64,000 bases of DNA from Pseudoxanthomonas sp. CF385 (lineage in GTDB: Bacteria; Pseudomonadota; Gammaproteobacteria; Xanthomonadales; Xanthomonadaceae), in assembly GCF_900104255.1 (NCBI RefSeq), contig NZ_FNKZ01000001.1, positions 1,952,001-2,016,000 of the forward strand, given 5' to 3'. The stretch's first letter is position 1. Each line of letters starts with the position of its first letter. The notes beneath the pieces were generated by a model. It had not been told where the DNA came from. It worked only from the letters and a program-made list of their open reading frames with translations, and did not search any database. The position numbers were made by a program, and so were the translations under genes. Shown piece after piece: positions 45,686 to 59,725 of this stretch.

Positions 45686-46879
45686 TCAGGCGCCGCTTGA
45701 ACCTGGGCGAACGGCTGGACGGACCAGCCATCGCCACACGATCACCGCGGCGAGCAAGGCGATCACGGACGACGCCATGAAGGCCGTTTCGCCGCCGAAG
45801 CGCCACAGTTGGCCGGCGAGCAGGGCGCCGCAGACGCCACCGACGCCCGACGACAGGCCGTAGAACACACCCTGGCCATGGCCGTTGAGGCGGCCGGGGA
45901 AGAAGCGCACCAGCAATTGCATCGCGGCCGCGAAGAACGCGCCGAAGTTCAGCGCGTGGGTCAGCTGCGCCAGCACCATCACCGGCGTGTTGTCGGGGAA
46001 CAGCGCCGTCACCAGCCAGCGGACGGAGGCGCTGAGCAAGGCCAGCATCAGTACGCGCGTGGCATCCCAGCGGCGGAAGATCCGGCTGGAGAGGAAGAAC
46101 ACCACGATCTCCGCCAGTACGCCCACCGTCCACAGCACGCCCTGCGTGCCGGTGCTGTAGCCGTGTTCGGACAGGTAGATCGAGAAGAACGTGTAGAACG
46201 GCCCGAACGAGATCTGGGTGAGGAAGGCCGCAACGAAGAACGCGATCACGTGGGGCTGCCGCAGGCGCGCGCGGAAGCCGTCTTCCGCAGCGGCCCGCGG
46301 GGCCTCCGGCTCATGCGCGTAGCGGTTGGCCAGCGCGGAGCCGAGCACCGCCGTTAGCACCGGCAGCATCAGCCAGGGCAGGGCGCCGACGCCCAGTCGG
46401 CGGGCGTCGATCAGCCAGCCGAACGAGGCGACGACCACGATGAAACCGATCGACCCCCAGACCCGGATCAATCCGTACCGATCGCTGCGCGTCGCCAGGT
46501 GCGACATCGTGATCGATTCGAACTGCGGCATGACCGCGTTGTAGGCGAAGCAGAACGCCGCCATCACCGCGAACAGACCGACGTAACCCCATGGCAGCAG
46601 GAACAGGGCGAAACTGCCGACGGCCAGGGCGCACCCAAGGTGCAGCCAGCGGATCGGATGCGGCGAGCGGGCCGCGAGGGTCGTCCACAGCGAGGGCGAG
46701 ACGATGCGCGTGGCGTACCACAGGCTCATCAGCACGCTGATCGCGGTCACGCCCAGCCCGCGCGACTCCAGGTACAGGCTCCAGTACGGCGTGAACGCGC
46801 CGAGCGTGGCGTAGTAGAAGAAATAGAAGCTGGACAGCCGGGCCGCGGGATATCCCGATGCGTGCGTCGACGCGCTCAC
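45686..46879 (-). CDS. MFS permease (phenylpropionate/HcaT-like)
   Basis: A 397-residue major-facilitator protein with 12 membrane segments. Start YPAARLSSFYFFYYATLGAF and TPYWSLYLESRGLGVTAI are typical of the LacY/HcaT/NupG group; the conserved loop RYGLIRVWGSIGFIVVV lies between helices 4 and 5. Such proteins import aromatic acids, sugars or nucleosides with protons; this one's substrate is unknown. Start is GTG 46879, with GAGGGG upstream. It converges on the DUF2058 gene. Confidence 0.85.
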   Translation of the reverse strand: MSASTHASGYPAARLSSFYFFYYATLGAFTPYWSLYLESRGLGVTAISVLMSLWYATRIVSPSLWTTLAARSPHPIRWLHLGCALAVGSFALFLLPWGYVGLFAVMAAFCFAYNAVMPQFESITMSHLATRSDRYGLIRVWGSIGFIVVVASFGWLIDARRLGVGALPWLMLPVLTAVLGSALANRYAHEPEAPRAAAEDGFRARLRQPHVIAFFVAAFLTQISFGPFYTFFSIYLSEHGYSTGTQGVLWTVGVLAEIVVFFLSSRIFRRWDATRVLMLALLSASVRWLVTALFPDNTPVMVLAQLTHALNFGAFFAAAMQLLVRFFPGRLNGHGQGVFYGLSSGVGGVCGALLAGQLWRFGGETAFMASSVIALLAAVIVWRWLVRPAVRPGSSGA

Positions 46880-46993
46880 GGCGCGCGCCCCCTCATCGCC
46901 ACGAGGGGCGCCATCAGGACCGGGCGGAGTGGAAGAGGCGACGTCACGGCGGGACCACGAGACAGGTGGCGCATTCTAGCCGGGAGCGTGGCC

Positions 46994-49677
<2,684 letters not shown>

Positions 49678-49681
<4 letters not shown>

Positions 49682-50763
49682 GCGGCCTGCTCCAGGGTTG
49701 CGGCCAGGCGGCGTGGCGGCAGGCCGGCGACGGCGTCGGCGATCGCCTTGATGTGCGCTGGCGTGGTGCCGCAGCAGCCGCCGACGAGGTTGAGCAGGCC
49801 GGATTGGGCGAACTCCTTCAGCGTGGCGGCCATCTCTTCCGGCGTCTCGTCGTATTCGCCGAATGCGTTTGGCAGGCCGGCGTTCGGGTGCGCGCTGACA
49901 TAGGCGTCGGCGACGGTCGCCAGCGTATCGACATGCTCACGCAGGTCTTTCGCGCCGAGGGCACAGTTCAGGCCGACCGACAGCGGGCGGCTGTGCGCGA
50001 CGGAGGTGTAGAAGGCTTCCGCGGTCTGGCCGGAAAGCGTGCGGCCGGACGCATCGGTGATGGTGCCGGAGATCATGATGGGCAAACGGCCGCCACGGGT
50101 GTCGAAGACTTCCTCGATGGCGTAGAGGGCCGCCTTCGCGTTGAGCGTGTCGAAGATCGTTTCCACCATCAGCGTATCGGCGCCGCCGTCGATCAGGCCT
50201 TCGATGGCCTCCCGGTAGGTGCCGCGCAGTTCGTCGAAGCTGGTGTTGCGGAAGCCGGGGTCGTTGACGTCGGGACTGATGGACGCGGTGCGGCTGGTCG
50301 GGCCGAGCACGCCGATGACGAAGCGCGGCTTGTCCGGTGTCCTGGCCTCGGCGGCGTCGCAGCATTCGCGCGCGACGCGGGCGCCGGCCTTGTTGAGCTC
50401 GTACACCAGGTGCTCCAGGCGGTAGTCCGCCTGGCTGACCGAGGTGGCGTTGAAAGTGTTGGTTTCCACCAGGTCCGCGCCGGCCTCCAGGTAGGCGCTG
50501 TGCACGCCGGCGATCACTTCGGGCTTGGTCAGCAGCAACAGGTCGTTGTTGCCCTTCAGGTCGTGGTCGCAGCCGGGGCCATGTTCGTGCGCGTGCTGCG
50601 TGTCGCAGCCGGCGGCGAAGCGTTCGCCGCGGTAGTCGGCTTCCTGCAGGCCGTGGCGCTGGATCATCGTGCCCATCGCGCCGTCAATGATCAGGATGCG
50701 TTCTTCCAGTGCCTTCAGCAGCAGCGCGGCACGGGGGGGATTCAACCAGGGAAGGGTGTTCAT
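49678..50763 (-). CDS. metH: Methionine synthase homocysteine-binding domain (separate MetH N-part)
   Basis: A 361-residue homocysteine S-methyltransferase. Zinc-binding cysteines appear as [11 protein letters not shown] and [15 protein letters not shown], with [16 protein letters not shown] completing the barrel. It accepts methyl groups from the cobalamin part encoded next. The [22 protein letters not shown] start is like the N-terminus of E. coli MetH. The ATG overlaps the SahR-like regulator stop. The split is a true gene organisation, not a frameshift, since the downstream part has its own start and overlap. Confidence 0.92.
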
Positions 50764-51689
50764 GGCTTCTGGGCGGTCAGCGACAGTACTTCGAAATGGG
50801 GCGGGCGGCGTTCACGGGTGACGGTCTCGGCATTGGCGATCCCCAACCCGGCCTTCTCGGCGAACTTGCGCAGTTCCTTTTCCGAGAAACCCAGGTTGAC
50901 GTGGCCGTAGGCTTCCACCACGGAACGGTGTTCGTGCTTGGCCAGGCTGCTGAGGAGCAGGCGGCCGCCGCGGCGCAGCACGCGCGCGGCTTCCGCCACG
51001 GCCTGCGCCGGCTTGGTGGAGTAGGTCAGCGCATGCATCAGCACGACCAGGTCGAAACTGGCGTCCTTGAACGGCAGCGCATGCATGTCCCCTTCCCGCA
51101 CTTCCACATTGGGGAAGCGGCGCAGGCGCTCGCCAGCGGCCGCGACCACGCGGGTGCTGGTGTCGATGCAGATATAGCGGTTGGCGTGCGGCGAGAGCAG
51201 CTCCGCCAGCACGCCGTCGCCGGAGGCGATGTCGAGGACGTCGCCGGTCTCCAGCAGGGGCAGGGCGGTGCGGGCCAGCGCCTCCCAGGTCCGGCCGGGC
51301 GAGTAGTGGCGCTCCATGTCGCCGGCCACGCTGTCCGCCCAGTTCTGGTCCGCGGCCCGGTTGGCGAGCACGCTGGCCACGCGCTCGGCGTCCTGGCGCA
51401 GCAGCGGATCGTCGCTGCCGTCGCGCAGGCTGCGCCAGAGTTCGCGCTGGACCGTGTCCAGGTTGTCCTCGTCGAAACGGTAGTACGCCGATACGCCGGC
51501 GCGGCGGTCCCGCACCAGGCCGGCTTCCTTCAGCTTGGCCAGGTGGGTGGATACGCGCGGCTGCGCCAGCTGGGTGATGGCGGACAGCTCGGCCACGGTC
51601 AGCTCCTCGCGCGCCAGCAGGGCCAGCAGGCGGACACGGGTGGCGTCGGCGAAGACCTTCAGCCGGGTGGACCAGGCTTCCAGATCCAT
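50760..51689 (-). CDS. sahR: ArsR-methyltransferase fusion regulator, SahR-like
   Basis: A 309-residue protein: an ArsR winged helix (about 5-80: [39 protein letters not shown]) fused to a SAM-methyltransferase fold (about 110-300, with [16 protein letters not shown]). This is the architecture of SahR, the S-adenosylhomocysteine-responsive repressor of the methionine cycle in proteobacteria. Placement directly before the metH pair, with an ATGA overlap, supports this. The methyltransferase domain presumably serves as effector pocket. Identity as SahR is inferred from architecture and context. Confidence 0.82.
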   Translation of the reverse strand: MDLEAWSTRLKVFADATRVRLLALLAREELTVAELSAITQLAQPRVSTHLAKLKEAGLVRDRRAGVSAYYRFDEDNLDTVQRELWRSLRDGSDDPLLRQDAERVASVLANRAADQNWADSVAGDMERHYSPGRTWEALARTALPLLETGDVLDIASGDGVLAELLSPHANRYICIDTSTRVVAAAGERLRRFPNVEVREGDMHALPFKDASFDLVVLMHALTYSTKPAQAVAEAARVLRRGGRLLLSSLAKHEHRSVVEAYGHVNLGFSEKELRKFAEKAGLGIANAETVTRERRPPHFEVLSLTAQKP

Positions 51690-51690
51690 A

Positions 51691-51747
51691 AATATCTTCC
51701 TATCGCGATATAGAGATATTTTGAAGCTCCCCCGTGGGCCGGGTCAA
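51691..51747 (-). promoter_or_regulatory. Promoter and 30 bp palindromic operator of sahR-metH
   Basis: A palindrome spans 51691-51720: outer AATATCT/AGATATT, inner TATCGCGATA, common centre, 12 of 15 positions paired. It ends one base before the sahR ATG and overlaps a candidate -10 CAAAAT (51723-51718); -35 TTGACC is at 51747-51742, spacer 18 bp. The unpaired triplets contain the Shine-Dalgarno AGGAAG. Confidence 0.75.
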
Positions 51748-51818
51748 CCCTCGGCATACGGCCGCGGATGGTCGCGGGTTACAATTGGTATTCAACGTTA
51801 GTTTGCCGAGGGGTAGCC

Positions 51819-52967
<1,149 letters not shown>

Positions 52968-53134
52968 GTTCCGCCGTCGCGCCGTCCAGCGAAGACGCCG
53001 CCGCGAGGCGGCGTTCTCCGTTTCGGGACACCGCACGCAGGACCCCCGTCTTTGGTCATGGGACCACCGGGGCGACGGTCGGCTAGAGTGGCCTGATGCG
53101 GGGGTCCGTCCCCGTTTTCCTCCTGGAGATCCCG

Positions 53135-55009
53135 ATGCGCAAAACCCTGATCGTCTGTGCCCTGACGCTGGCCCTGGCCGCCTGCGACAAGGGGAACGCC
53201 CCGGCCGCCGGTGGCGCCGATGCCGCCACCCCGGTGGCGTCCGCCGCCGACATCGCCGCCGAAAGCAAGCGACTGAACGAGTGGTTCGACAAGAAGTACG
53301 AGGAACAACTGAAGTTCAGCCCGATCCAGCTGACGTTCCAGGGCCGCAAGGATCTGTACGACCAGGTGGACGACATGTCCGAGCAGGCGTCGCGCGACCA
53401 GGTCGCCTGGCAGAAGGCCAGCGTGGAGGAAATGGAGAAATCCTTCGCCTACGCCAAGCTCGACGACGAGACGAAGCTGTCCTACGACCTGTGGAAGCTG
53501 CAGTACGAGAACGCCCGTGACGGCCTGCCGTTCATGGTCGACGGTTATGCGTTCGACCAGATGAATGGCGCGCAGGGCTTCTGGCCGACGTTCCTGATCA
53601 GCTTCCACAAGGTGGAGGAGGAATCCGATTACACCGCCTACATCAAGCGCATCAGCGAGACCGGTCGCGCCTTCGACCAACTGCTCGAGCGTGCCCGCGC
53701 TTCGGCCGCTCAGGGCATCCGTCCGCCCAAGTTCGCCTACGAGGGCGTGATCGACCAGGCGAAGAAGGTCGTCACTGGCGCGCCGTTCTCGGCCGGCGCG
53801 GACGCGGCGATCTGGGCCGATGCCCAATCCAAGGCGGACGAACTGGTGAAGGCGGGCAAGATCGATGCCGCGCGCGCCACCACGCTGAAGGACGAAGCGC
53901 GCAAGGCGCTGCTGGAGCAATTCAAGCCGGCGTACGACCGCGTGATCGCATGGAGCGAGGAAGAGCTGCCGAAGGCCGCGGTCAACGCGACGGGCGTGGG
54001 CGCCACGCATCCGAACGGCAAGGCGTACTACGAGTACCAGTTGCGCCAGATGACGACCACCGGGATGACAGCGGAGGAGATCCACGCGCTGGGCCTGAAG
54101 GAAGTGGAGCGCATCAAGGGCGAAATGACCGCCTTGAAGGACAAGGTCGGCTTCAAGGGCGACCTGGACGCGTTCTTCGCCTTCATCGATACCGACAATC
54201 AGTTCAAGTACCCGAACACCGATGCCGGCCGCCAGGCCTATATCGACGATGCCACCCGCGCGATCGAGAACATCAAGAAGGTCCTGCCGGAATACTTCGG
54301 CCTGCTGCCGAAGGCGGACCTGGTGGTCAAGCGCGTCGAAGCCTTCCGTGAGCAGGACGGTGCCGCACAGCACTATTACCCGGGTACGCCGGACGGTTCG
54401 CGTCCCGGCGTCTACTACGCGCACCTGTCCGACATGAACGCGATGCCGAAGCCGGAACTGGAAGTCATCGCGTACCACGAGGGCATCCCCGGCCACCACA
54501 TGCAGATCTCGATCGCCCAGGAACTGACGGCCGTGCCGAAGTTCCGCACCCAGTACAACACCACCGCCTATGCCGAGGGCTGGGGCCTGTACGCGGAGTG
54601 GCTGGCGAAGGAAATGCCGGGCACCTACCAGGATCCGTATTCGGAGTTCGGCCGCCTGAGCTCGGAAATGTGGCGCGCGATCCGCCTGGTGGTGGACACG
54701 GGCCTGCATGCGAAGGGCTGGACGGAGCAGCAGGCCGTGGAGTATTTCGACGCCAACAGCGCCGTGCCGCGCGCGGCGATCGAATCCGAGGTGAAGCGCT
54801 ATCTGATCATGCCGGGCCAGGCCACCGGCTACAAAGTGGGCATGATCAGGATCCAGGCGCTGCGCAAGAAGGCCGAAACCGAACTGGGCGACAAGTTCGA
54901 CATCAAGGGCTTCCACGACACCGTGCTGGGCGGCGGCGCACTGCCGCTGACGCTGCTGGAACGGCGCGTGGACCAGTGGATCGCGAAGGAGAAGGCCAAG
55001 CAGGCCTGA
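53135..55009 (+). CDS. DUF885-family lipoprotein, probable metallopeptidase
   Basis: A 624-residue envelope protein; lipobox LAAC (Cys about 16) after a short signal peptide, then an Ala-rich linker. The family core runs from about residue 45 to the end. The segment VIAYHEGIPGHHMQISIAQ (about residue 445) is the zinc-site-like HExxGHH motif of DUF885, with TAYAEGWGLYAEWLAKEM following, as in M3/M32-like gluzincins. Peptidase activity is plausible but not established. CTGGAG precedes the ATG at 53135. A strong terminator follows. Confidence 0.85.
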   Translation: MRKTLIVCALTLALAACDKGNAPAAGGADAATPVASAADIAAESKRLNEWFDKKYEEQLKFSPIQLTFQGRKDLYDQVDDMSEQASRDQVAWQKASVEEMEKSFAYAKLDDETKLSYDLWKLQYENARDGLPFMVDGYAFDQMNGAQGFWPTFLISFHKVEEESDYTAYIKRISETGRAFDQLLERARASAAQGIRPPKFAYEGVIDQAKKVVTGAPFSAGADAAIWADAQSKADELVKAGKIDAARATTLKDEARKALLEQFKPAYDRVIAWSEEELPKAAVNATGVGATHPNGKAYYEYQLRQMTTTGMTAEEIHALGLKEVERIKGEMTALKDKVGFKGDLDAFFAFIDTDNQFKYPNTDAGRQAYIDDATRAIENIKKVLPEYFGLLPKADLVVKRVEAFREQDGAAQHYYPGTPDGSRPGVYYAHLSDMNAMPKPELEVIAYHEGIPGHHMQISIAQELTAVPKFRTQYNTTAYAEGWGLYAEWLAKEMPGTYQDPYSEFGRLSSEMWRAIRLVVDTGLHAKGWTEQQAVEYFDANSAVPRAAIESEVKRYLIMPGQATGYKVGMIRIQALRKKAETELGDKFDIKGFHDTVLGGGALPLTLLERRVDQWIAKEKAKQA

Positions 55010-55031
55010 GGCATTCCTTGGTGCAACACCG

Positions 55032-55057
55032 AGAACCCCGGCTTCGGCCGGGGTTCT
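55032..55057. terminator. Intrinsic terminator after the DUF885 gene
   Basis: AGAACCCCGGC / GCCGGGGTTCT, perfect 11 bp stem, TTCG loop, followed by TTGTTTG. It lies between convergent genes and can serve both. Confidence 0.85.
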
Positions 55058-55068
55058 TGTTTGTGCGA

Positions 55069-55965
55069 TCAGTGCGGCGTCGTCAACAGATCGATGTGCC
55101 CGGGGAGCCAGGCATCGAACGTCGATGGCGCGCGGCCGGTGAGCGTGGCGAACTCGTCCGTCACGTCGCCCAGGTCGCCCGCGGCGGTCGCGACATCGAA
55201 CGAAGTGAAGACATCCGCCAGCACCGGCGGGAAGCCATGCCCGCGCAGCCCCTCGGCCAGCTGTTCCGGCGTGACGCCGACCACGGACAGCGGCTTGCCC
55301 GTGGCCGCCACGACCTTCTCAGCGATATCGCGAGCGGTCAGCGCCTGTGTGCCGGTCAACGTATAGACCCGGTTGTCCGCATGGGTCGAGGCCAGGGCGG
55401 TGGCGGCGGCCAGCGCGAGATCATCCCGGGCGATATAGGCGATGCCGCCTTCGCCGGCGGCCGTGACCCATTGGCCGGAGGCGAGCGCCGACGGCAGCGT
55501 ATAGACCAGGTTCTCGGCGTACCAGGCGTTGCGCAGCGCCGTCCAGGCGAGCCCGGACGCCGCCAGCGCCTGCTCGGTGCCGAGATGGTCGGGCGCGAAC
55601 GACACATGCGAGGTGTCGGGTGATGGCAGCGAGGTGTAGACGACATGCGTGACCCCGGCATCGACCGCCGCCTGTACGGCCGTGCGGTGCTGTACCAGGC
55701 GCTTGCCCGGCTCCAGCAGCGCGTCAGTGCTCACCAGCAGCACGCGGTCGGCGCCGCGGAAGGCCGCGGCAAGCGTATCGGGCCGGTCGAAGTCGGCCGC
55801 CCGGACGGTCACGCCTAGAGCGGCGAGATCGGCGAGGGTCTCCGGTTTCCGGCTGGTGGCGATGATGCGGGTCGGCGACACCTGGAGGGTGTCCAGCAGG
55901 TGGCGCACGACGGCGCGGCCGAGCTGGCCGGAGGCGCCGGTGACTAGGAGGGTGGGGGCAGACAT
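55069..55965 (-). CDS. NmrA/QorB-like NAD(P)-binding SDR protein
   Basis: A 298-residue atypical short-chain dehydrogenase. The NADP motif is [20 protein letters not shown] at the start. [42 protein letters not shown] resembles the QOR2/azoreductase-like group, which reduces quinones with NADPH. The ATG at 55965 has AAGGAG; an upstream in-frame ATG would add 11 residues. It is divergent from an HxlR regulator, a standard pairing for quinone or aldehyde stress. Confidence 0.87.
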   Translation of the reverse strand: MSAPTLLVTGASGQLGRAVVRHLLDTLQVSPTRIIATSRKPETLADLAALGVTVRAADFDRPDTLAAAFRGADRVLLVSTDALLEPGKRLVQHRTAVQAAVDAGVTHVVYTSLPSPDTSHVSFAPDHLGTEQALAASGLAWTALRNAWYAENLVYTLPSALASGQWVTAAGEGGIAYIARDDLALAAATALASTHADNRVYTLTGTQALTARDIAEKVVAATGKPLSVVGVTPEQLAEGLRGHGFPPVLADVFTSFDVATAAGDLGDVTDEFATLTGRAPSTFDAWLPGHIDLLTTPH

Positions 55966-55981
55966 GGGAGCTCCTTGGCTT

Positions 55982-56075
55982 GGTAACGGAAAGGACATTG
56001 GTTACCCTATGGTAGTAATGGCGTCCGCACCCACAAGCAGGGCGTTGGAAGTAACCCGGTTACTGCGCGGTAACC
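55982..56075. promoter_or_regulatory. Cluster of GTAAC half-sites between the SDR and HxlR genes
   Basis: GGTAAC 55982-55987, GGTTACC 56000-56006, GTAACC-C-GGTTAC 56051-56063 (perfect inverted repeat with one base between), and GGTAACC 56069-56075. Likely binding sites of the HxlR protein for both genes. Inferred. Confidence 0.6.
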
Positions 56076-56092
56076 GATGCCGGAGCCCGACC

Positions 56093-56476
56093 ATGACCCT
56101 GCACCGCCAATCCCTGATCCTTGTCGAGAACTGCCCGATCCGCGACGTGCTGGACCGCCTCGGCGACCGCTGGACGGTGCTCGTCCTGCACGAACTGGCG
56201 ATGGGAACGCTGCGTTTCTCCGAGATCCGCAAGCGCGTGGCCGACATCTCGCCGCGCATGCTGGCGCAGACGCTGCGCCACCTGGAGCAGGACGGCCTGG
56301 TCAGCCGCACGGTATTCCCGACCGTGCCGCCACGGGTCGACTATGCGCTGACTTCGCTGGGTGCATCGTTCTTCGAGCGCGTGGAGATGCTGGCGGAATG
56401 GGCGTCCGATCATCACGACGAGGTCCGTGCCGCACGCAAGGCCTACGTGGCCCCGGCCGCCAACGCGCCCAAGTAG
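56093..56476 (+). CDS. HxlR-family transcriptional regulator
   Basis: A 127-residue winged-helix dimer. Conserved segments: [22 protein letters not shown] (with the redox-type Cys18), [40 protein letters not shown]. HxlR/QorR-type proteins sense electrophiles or quinones through that Cys and repress the divergent reductase gene. The ATG at 56093 fits the family start. Followed by a bidirectional terminator. Confidence 0.92.
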   Translation: MTLHRQSLILVENCPIRDVLDRLGDRWTVLVLHELAMGTLRFSEIRKRVADISPRMLAQTLRHLEQDGLVSRTVFPTVPPRVDYALTSLGASFFERVEMLAEWASDHHDEVRAARKAYVAPAANAPK

Positions 56477-56488
56477 GCCCCAGAAAAA

Positions 56489-56508
56489 AGCCCCGGCTGA
56501 CCGGGGCT
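56489..56508. terminator. Bidirectional terminator between the HxlR and RND genes
   Basis: AGCCCCGG / CCGGGGCT with a CTGA loop. A-rich on the left (T-run on the minus strand) and CTTTTCTTT on the right, so it works for both convergent genes. Confidence 0.85.
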
Positions 56509-56532
56509 CTTTTCTTTCGCTCGCGCCGCGGC

Positions 56533-59500
56533 TCAGTGGCCGCCGGCAGGCTCCGCCGGCAGCGTGCCGTCGGCGTCGCGTGCCTGTTCGCCGTCGCGGT
56601 CGTGCGCATGGTCGCGGGCCAGGTACAGGTAGAACGCCGGCAGCACGAACAGGGTGAACATCGTGCCGATCGTCATGCCCGAGGCGATCACCACGCCCAT
56701 CGAGAAGCGCGAGGCCGCGCCCGGGCCGCTGGCGATCAGCAGCGGGATCATGGCGAACACTAGGGCGGCGGTCGTCATCAGCACCGGGCGCAGGCGGATG
56801 GCCGCGGCTTCCTCGATGGCCTCCCGCTTGGACAGGCCGCGCTCGACCTGCAGCTTGTTGGCGAACTCCACGATCAGGATGCCGTGCTTGGAGATCACGC
56901 CGACCAGCGTCACCAGGCCTACCTGGGTGTAGATGTTGATGCTCATGCCGGGGAAGGCTTCGATCTGCATCAACCCCAGAATGCCGCTGAGCAGCGCCAG
57001 CGCGTTGAGTGTCAGCAAGGCACCGCAGATCGCCATCGGCACGGTGAGCAGCATGATCAACGCATCGCGGAAGCTCTCGAACTGCGCCGACAGCACCAGG
57101 AAGATCACGATCAGCGCCAACGCCAGCGTCACCAGCATCGCCGCGCCTTCCTGCTTGAACTGGCGCGACTCGCCGGCGTAGTCCACCGAATAGCCCTGCG
57201 GCAGGATCTCCTTGGCGGCCTGGTCGAGGATGGCCAGCGCCTCGCCCTTGCTGACGCCGGGGCGGGGGGCGAAGGTGATCGATACCGCGTTCAACTGCTG
57301 GAAGCGCTTGAGCGACTGCGGCTGCGCGCTTTCCTTCAGCGTCACGATGGTCGAGAGCGGGATCAGCTCGCCGTCGCGGGTGCGGGTGTAGTAATTCTCC
57401 AGGTCGCTGGCATTGAGACGGTCGCTGCGCTGCACCTGGGGGATCACCAGGTACGAGCGGTTCTGCATCGCGAAGCGGTTGGTGTAACCGCCGGACAGCA
57501 TCGCCGCCATGTCGGCCGCCAGCGTGCGCATGTCGATGCCCAGGGTGGCCGCCTTGTCGCGGTCGATGTTCACCTCGATGCGTGGCTTGTCGATCTTCAG
57601 GTCCTTGTCGAGGAAGATGAAGCGCTTGCTCTCCATCGCCTTCATCAGGATCTGGTCGGCCAGTTCGGCCAGCTGGCTGAGTTCGCCGACGCCGCCGATG
57701 ACGAACTCGCCACCGCCGCCATCGCCGCCCGCGCTCGGGAGCGAAGGCGGTACCAGGGCGAAGATGTTCAGGCCACTGACCTGGCTCATTTTCGGCTGGA
57801 GCTCCTGCTGGAGCACGGCGTTCGTCGAGCGGTCGCGTTCGCTCCACGGCTTCAGCACGAAGCCGGCCATGGCCATGGGACTGGCGCCGCCGCCGCTGCC
57901 GCCGAAGCCGCCGTTGAACAGGAAGTAGTCCTGCACTTCCGGTACGCCCTTGGCGATCGAGGTGACTTCCTCGGTGTAGCGCTCCACATAGTCCAGGGTG
58001 GAGTAGGGGTCGGCGCTGGCGACCGAGAAGATGAAGCCCTCGTCTTCCAGCGGCGCGGGTTCCTTCGGCGCGGTGATGTACAGGAACACGCACGACACCA
58101 GCACCAGCAGGCCGAGCACGCCGATCACCGACTTGGTTTCCAGCGTGCCGTGCAGGCGTCGCTGGTAACCGGCGTTGAGCCTTTCGAAACGCGTGTCCAG
58201 CCACTTCTCCAGCTTGCCCTTGCCGCCCTCGCTATGCGGCTTGAGCAGCTTGGCGCACATCATCGGGCTGAGGGTCAGCGCGATCACGCCGGAGAGCAAC
58301 ACCGCGCCGGCGAGGGTGAAGGCGAATTCGGTGAACAGCACCCCGGTCAGGCCGCCCTGGAAGCCGATAGGCAGGTAGACCGCCACCAGCGTGGTGGTCA
58401 TCGCCACGACCGGCCAGGCGAGCTCGCGCGCGCCCTTGATCGCCGCATCGTAGGGCGACATGCCTTCCTCGATGTGGCGATGGATGTTCTCCAGCACGAT
58501 GATCGCGTCGTCGACCACGATGCCGATCGCCAGCACCATCGCCAGCAGGGTCAGCAGGTTGATGGTGAAGCCCATCAGCAGCATCAGGAACAGCGCGCCC
58601 ACCAGCGACAGCGGCACCGTCACGGCCGGGATCAGCACGCTGCGCAGAGAACCCAGGAACAGGAAGATCACCACGATCACGATGATCACCGCCTCCACGA
58701 TCGTGCTGACCACCTCGTCGATCGCGTCCTGGATCTGCTCGGTGCTGTCGTAGGGGATGGTCGCCTTAATGCCCTCGGGCAGTTGCGGCACGATCTCGTT
58801 GTCCCACAGCGTGCGCACGTTCTTGATGACGTCCAGCGAGTTCGCGTCGGGCGACACGAAGATGCCCATGAACGTCGCGGCCTCGCCGTTGATGCGGACC
58901 GAGGTGCCGTAGCTTTCCGAACCCAGCTGCACGTCGGCCACGTCGCCGAGACGGACGATGGCGCCGTTCTGTTCGCGGATGATCAGCTGGCGGAATTCGT
59001 CGGCGTTGCGCAGGTCCGTGCGTGCCGTCATGTCGATGGCGACCATCTGGCCCTTGGTCGAACCCACCGCGGCCAGCACGTTGTTCGAAGACAAGGCCGT
59101 GGAGACATCGCTGGCGGTCACCTGCAGCGCCGTCATGCGGTCCGGTTTCAGCCAGATGCGCATGGCGAAGGTGCCGGCACCGAGGATGTCGGCACGCTGC
59201 ACGCCCGACACGGTGACCAGCTTGGGCTGGACCACGCGGGTCAGGTAGTCGGTAATCTGGTTGTTGTCCAGGGTTTCGCTGGCGAAGGACACGTACATCG
59301 CCGCGATCTGCTGGCCCTGCTGCAGGTCGATCACCGGGTCTTCCGACTCCGGCGGCAACTGGCCGCGCATCTTGTTGACCTTGGCGGCGATCTGGGTGAG
59401 CGCTTCGTTCGGGTCCTGGTCCAGGCGGATGTAGGCCTGGATCTGGCTGACGCCGGCCGAGCTGGTCGAACTGAGGTACTCGATGCCCTCGGCGCTGGCC

Positions 59501-59712
59501 ACCTCGCGCTCCAGCGGCGTGGTGATGAAGCCCTGGATCAGGTCGGCATCGGCGCCGTAGTACACGGTGCTGATGTTGATCACGGCGTTGCGCAGTTCGG
59601 GGTACTGGCGGACGTTCAACTCGGTGAACGAACGCAGGCCGAACAGCAGGATGAACAGGCTGACGACGATCGCCAGCACCGGTTTGTTGATGAAGATGTC
59701 GGTGAATTTCAT
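56533..59712 (-). CDS. RND efflux pump inner-membrane permease (HAE1/MexK-like)
   Basis: A 1059-residue trimeric proton-driven exporter. It starts KFTDIFINKPVLAIVVSLFILLFG, has 12 predicted membrane segments, two large periplasmic loops, and the TM4 motif IVVDDAIIVLENIHRHIEEG with the two proton-relay Asp. The C-terminus has SKHGILIVEFANKLQVERG. A glycine-rich insertion (FGGSGGGAS and GGDGGGGEF) occurs in the second loop. It follows its adaptor gene by 13 bp; no outer-membrane channel gene is in the window. Substrates unknown. Confidence 0.92.
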   Translation of the reverse strand: MKFTDIFINKPVLAIVVSLFILLFGLRSFTELNVRQYPELRNAVINISTVYYGADADLIQGFITTPLEREVASAEGIEYLSSTSSAGVSQIQAYIRLDQDPNEALTQIAAKVNKMRGQLPPESEDPVIDLQQGQQIAAMYVSFASETLDNNQITDYLTRVVQPKLVTVSGVQRADILGAGTFAMRIWLKPDRMTALQVTASDVSTALSSNNVLAAVGSTKGQMVAIDMTARTDLRNADEFRQLIIREQNGAIVRLGDVADVQLGSESYGTSVRINGEAATFMGIFVSPDANSLDVIKNVRTLWDNEIVPQLPEGIKATIPYDSTEQIQDAIDEVVSTIVEAVIIVIVVIFLFLGSLRSVLIPAVTVPLSLVGALFLMLLMGFTINLLTLLAMVLAIGIVVDDAIIVLENIHRHIEEGMSPYDAAIKGARELAWPVVAMTTTLVAVYLPIGFQGGLTGVLFTEFAFTLAGAVLLSGVIALTLSPMMCAKLLKPHSEGGKGKLEKWLDTRFERLNAGYQRRLHGTLETKSVIGVLGLLVLVSCVFLYITAPKEPAPLEDEGFIFSVASADPYSTLDYVERYTEEVTSIAKGVPEVQDYFLFNGGFGGSGGGASPMAMAGFVLKPWSERDRSTNAVLQQELQPKMSQVSGLNIFALVPPSLPSAGGDGGGGEFVIGGVGELSQLAELADQILMKAMESKRFIFLDKDLKIDKPRIEVNIDRDKAATLGIDMRTLAADMAAMLSGGYTNRFAMQNRSYLVIPQVQRSDRLNASDLENYYTRTRDGELIPLSTIVTLKESAQPQSLKRFQQLNAVSITFAPRPGVSKGEALAILDQAAKEILPQGYSVDYAGESRQFKQEGAAMLVTLALALIVIFLVLSAQFESFRDALIMLLTVPMAICGALLTLNALALLSGILGLMQIEAFPGMSINIYTQVGLVTLVGVISKHGILIVEFANKLQVERGLSKREAIEEAAAIRLRPVLMTTAALVFAMIPLLIASGPGAASRFSMGVVIASGMTIGTMFTLFVLPAFYLYLARDHAHDRDGEQARDADGTLPAEPAGGH

Positions 59713-59725
59713 GCCGGGCGCTCCG

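Noticed and set aside
46884..46912. GC-rich stem before the MFS gene as a regulatory hairpin or terminator
   Set aside because: It needs a bulge, has no T-run, and can be explained by base composition.
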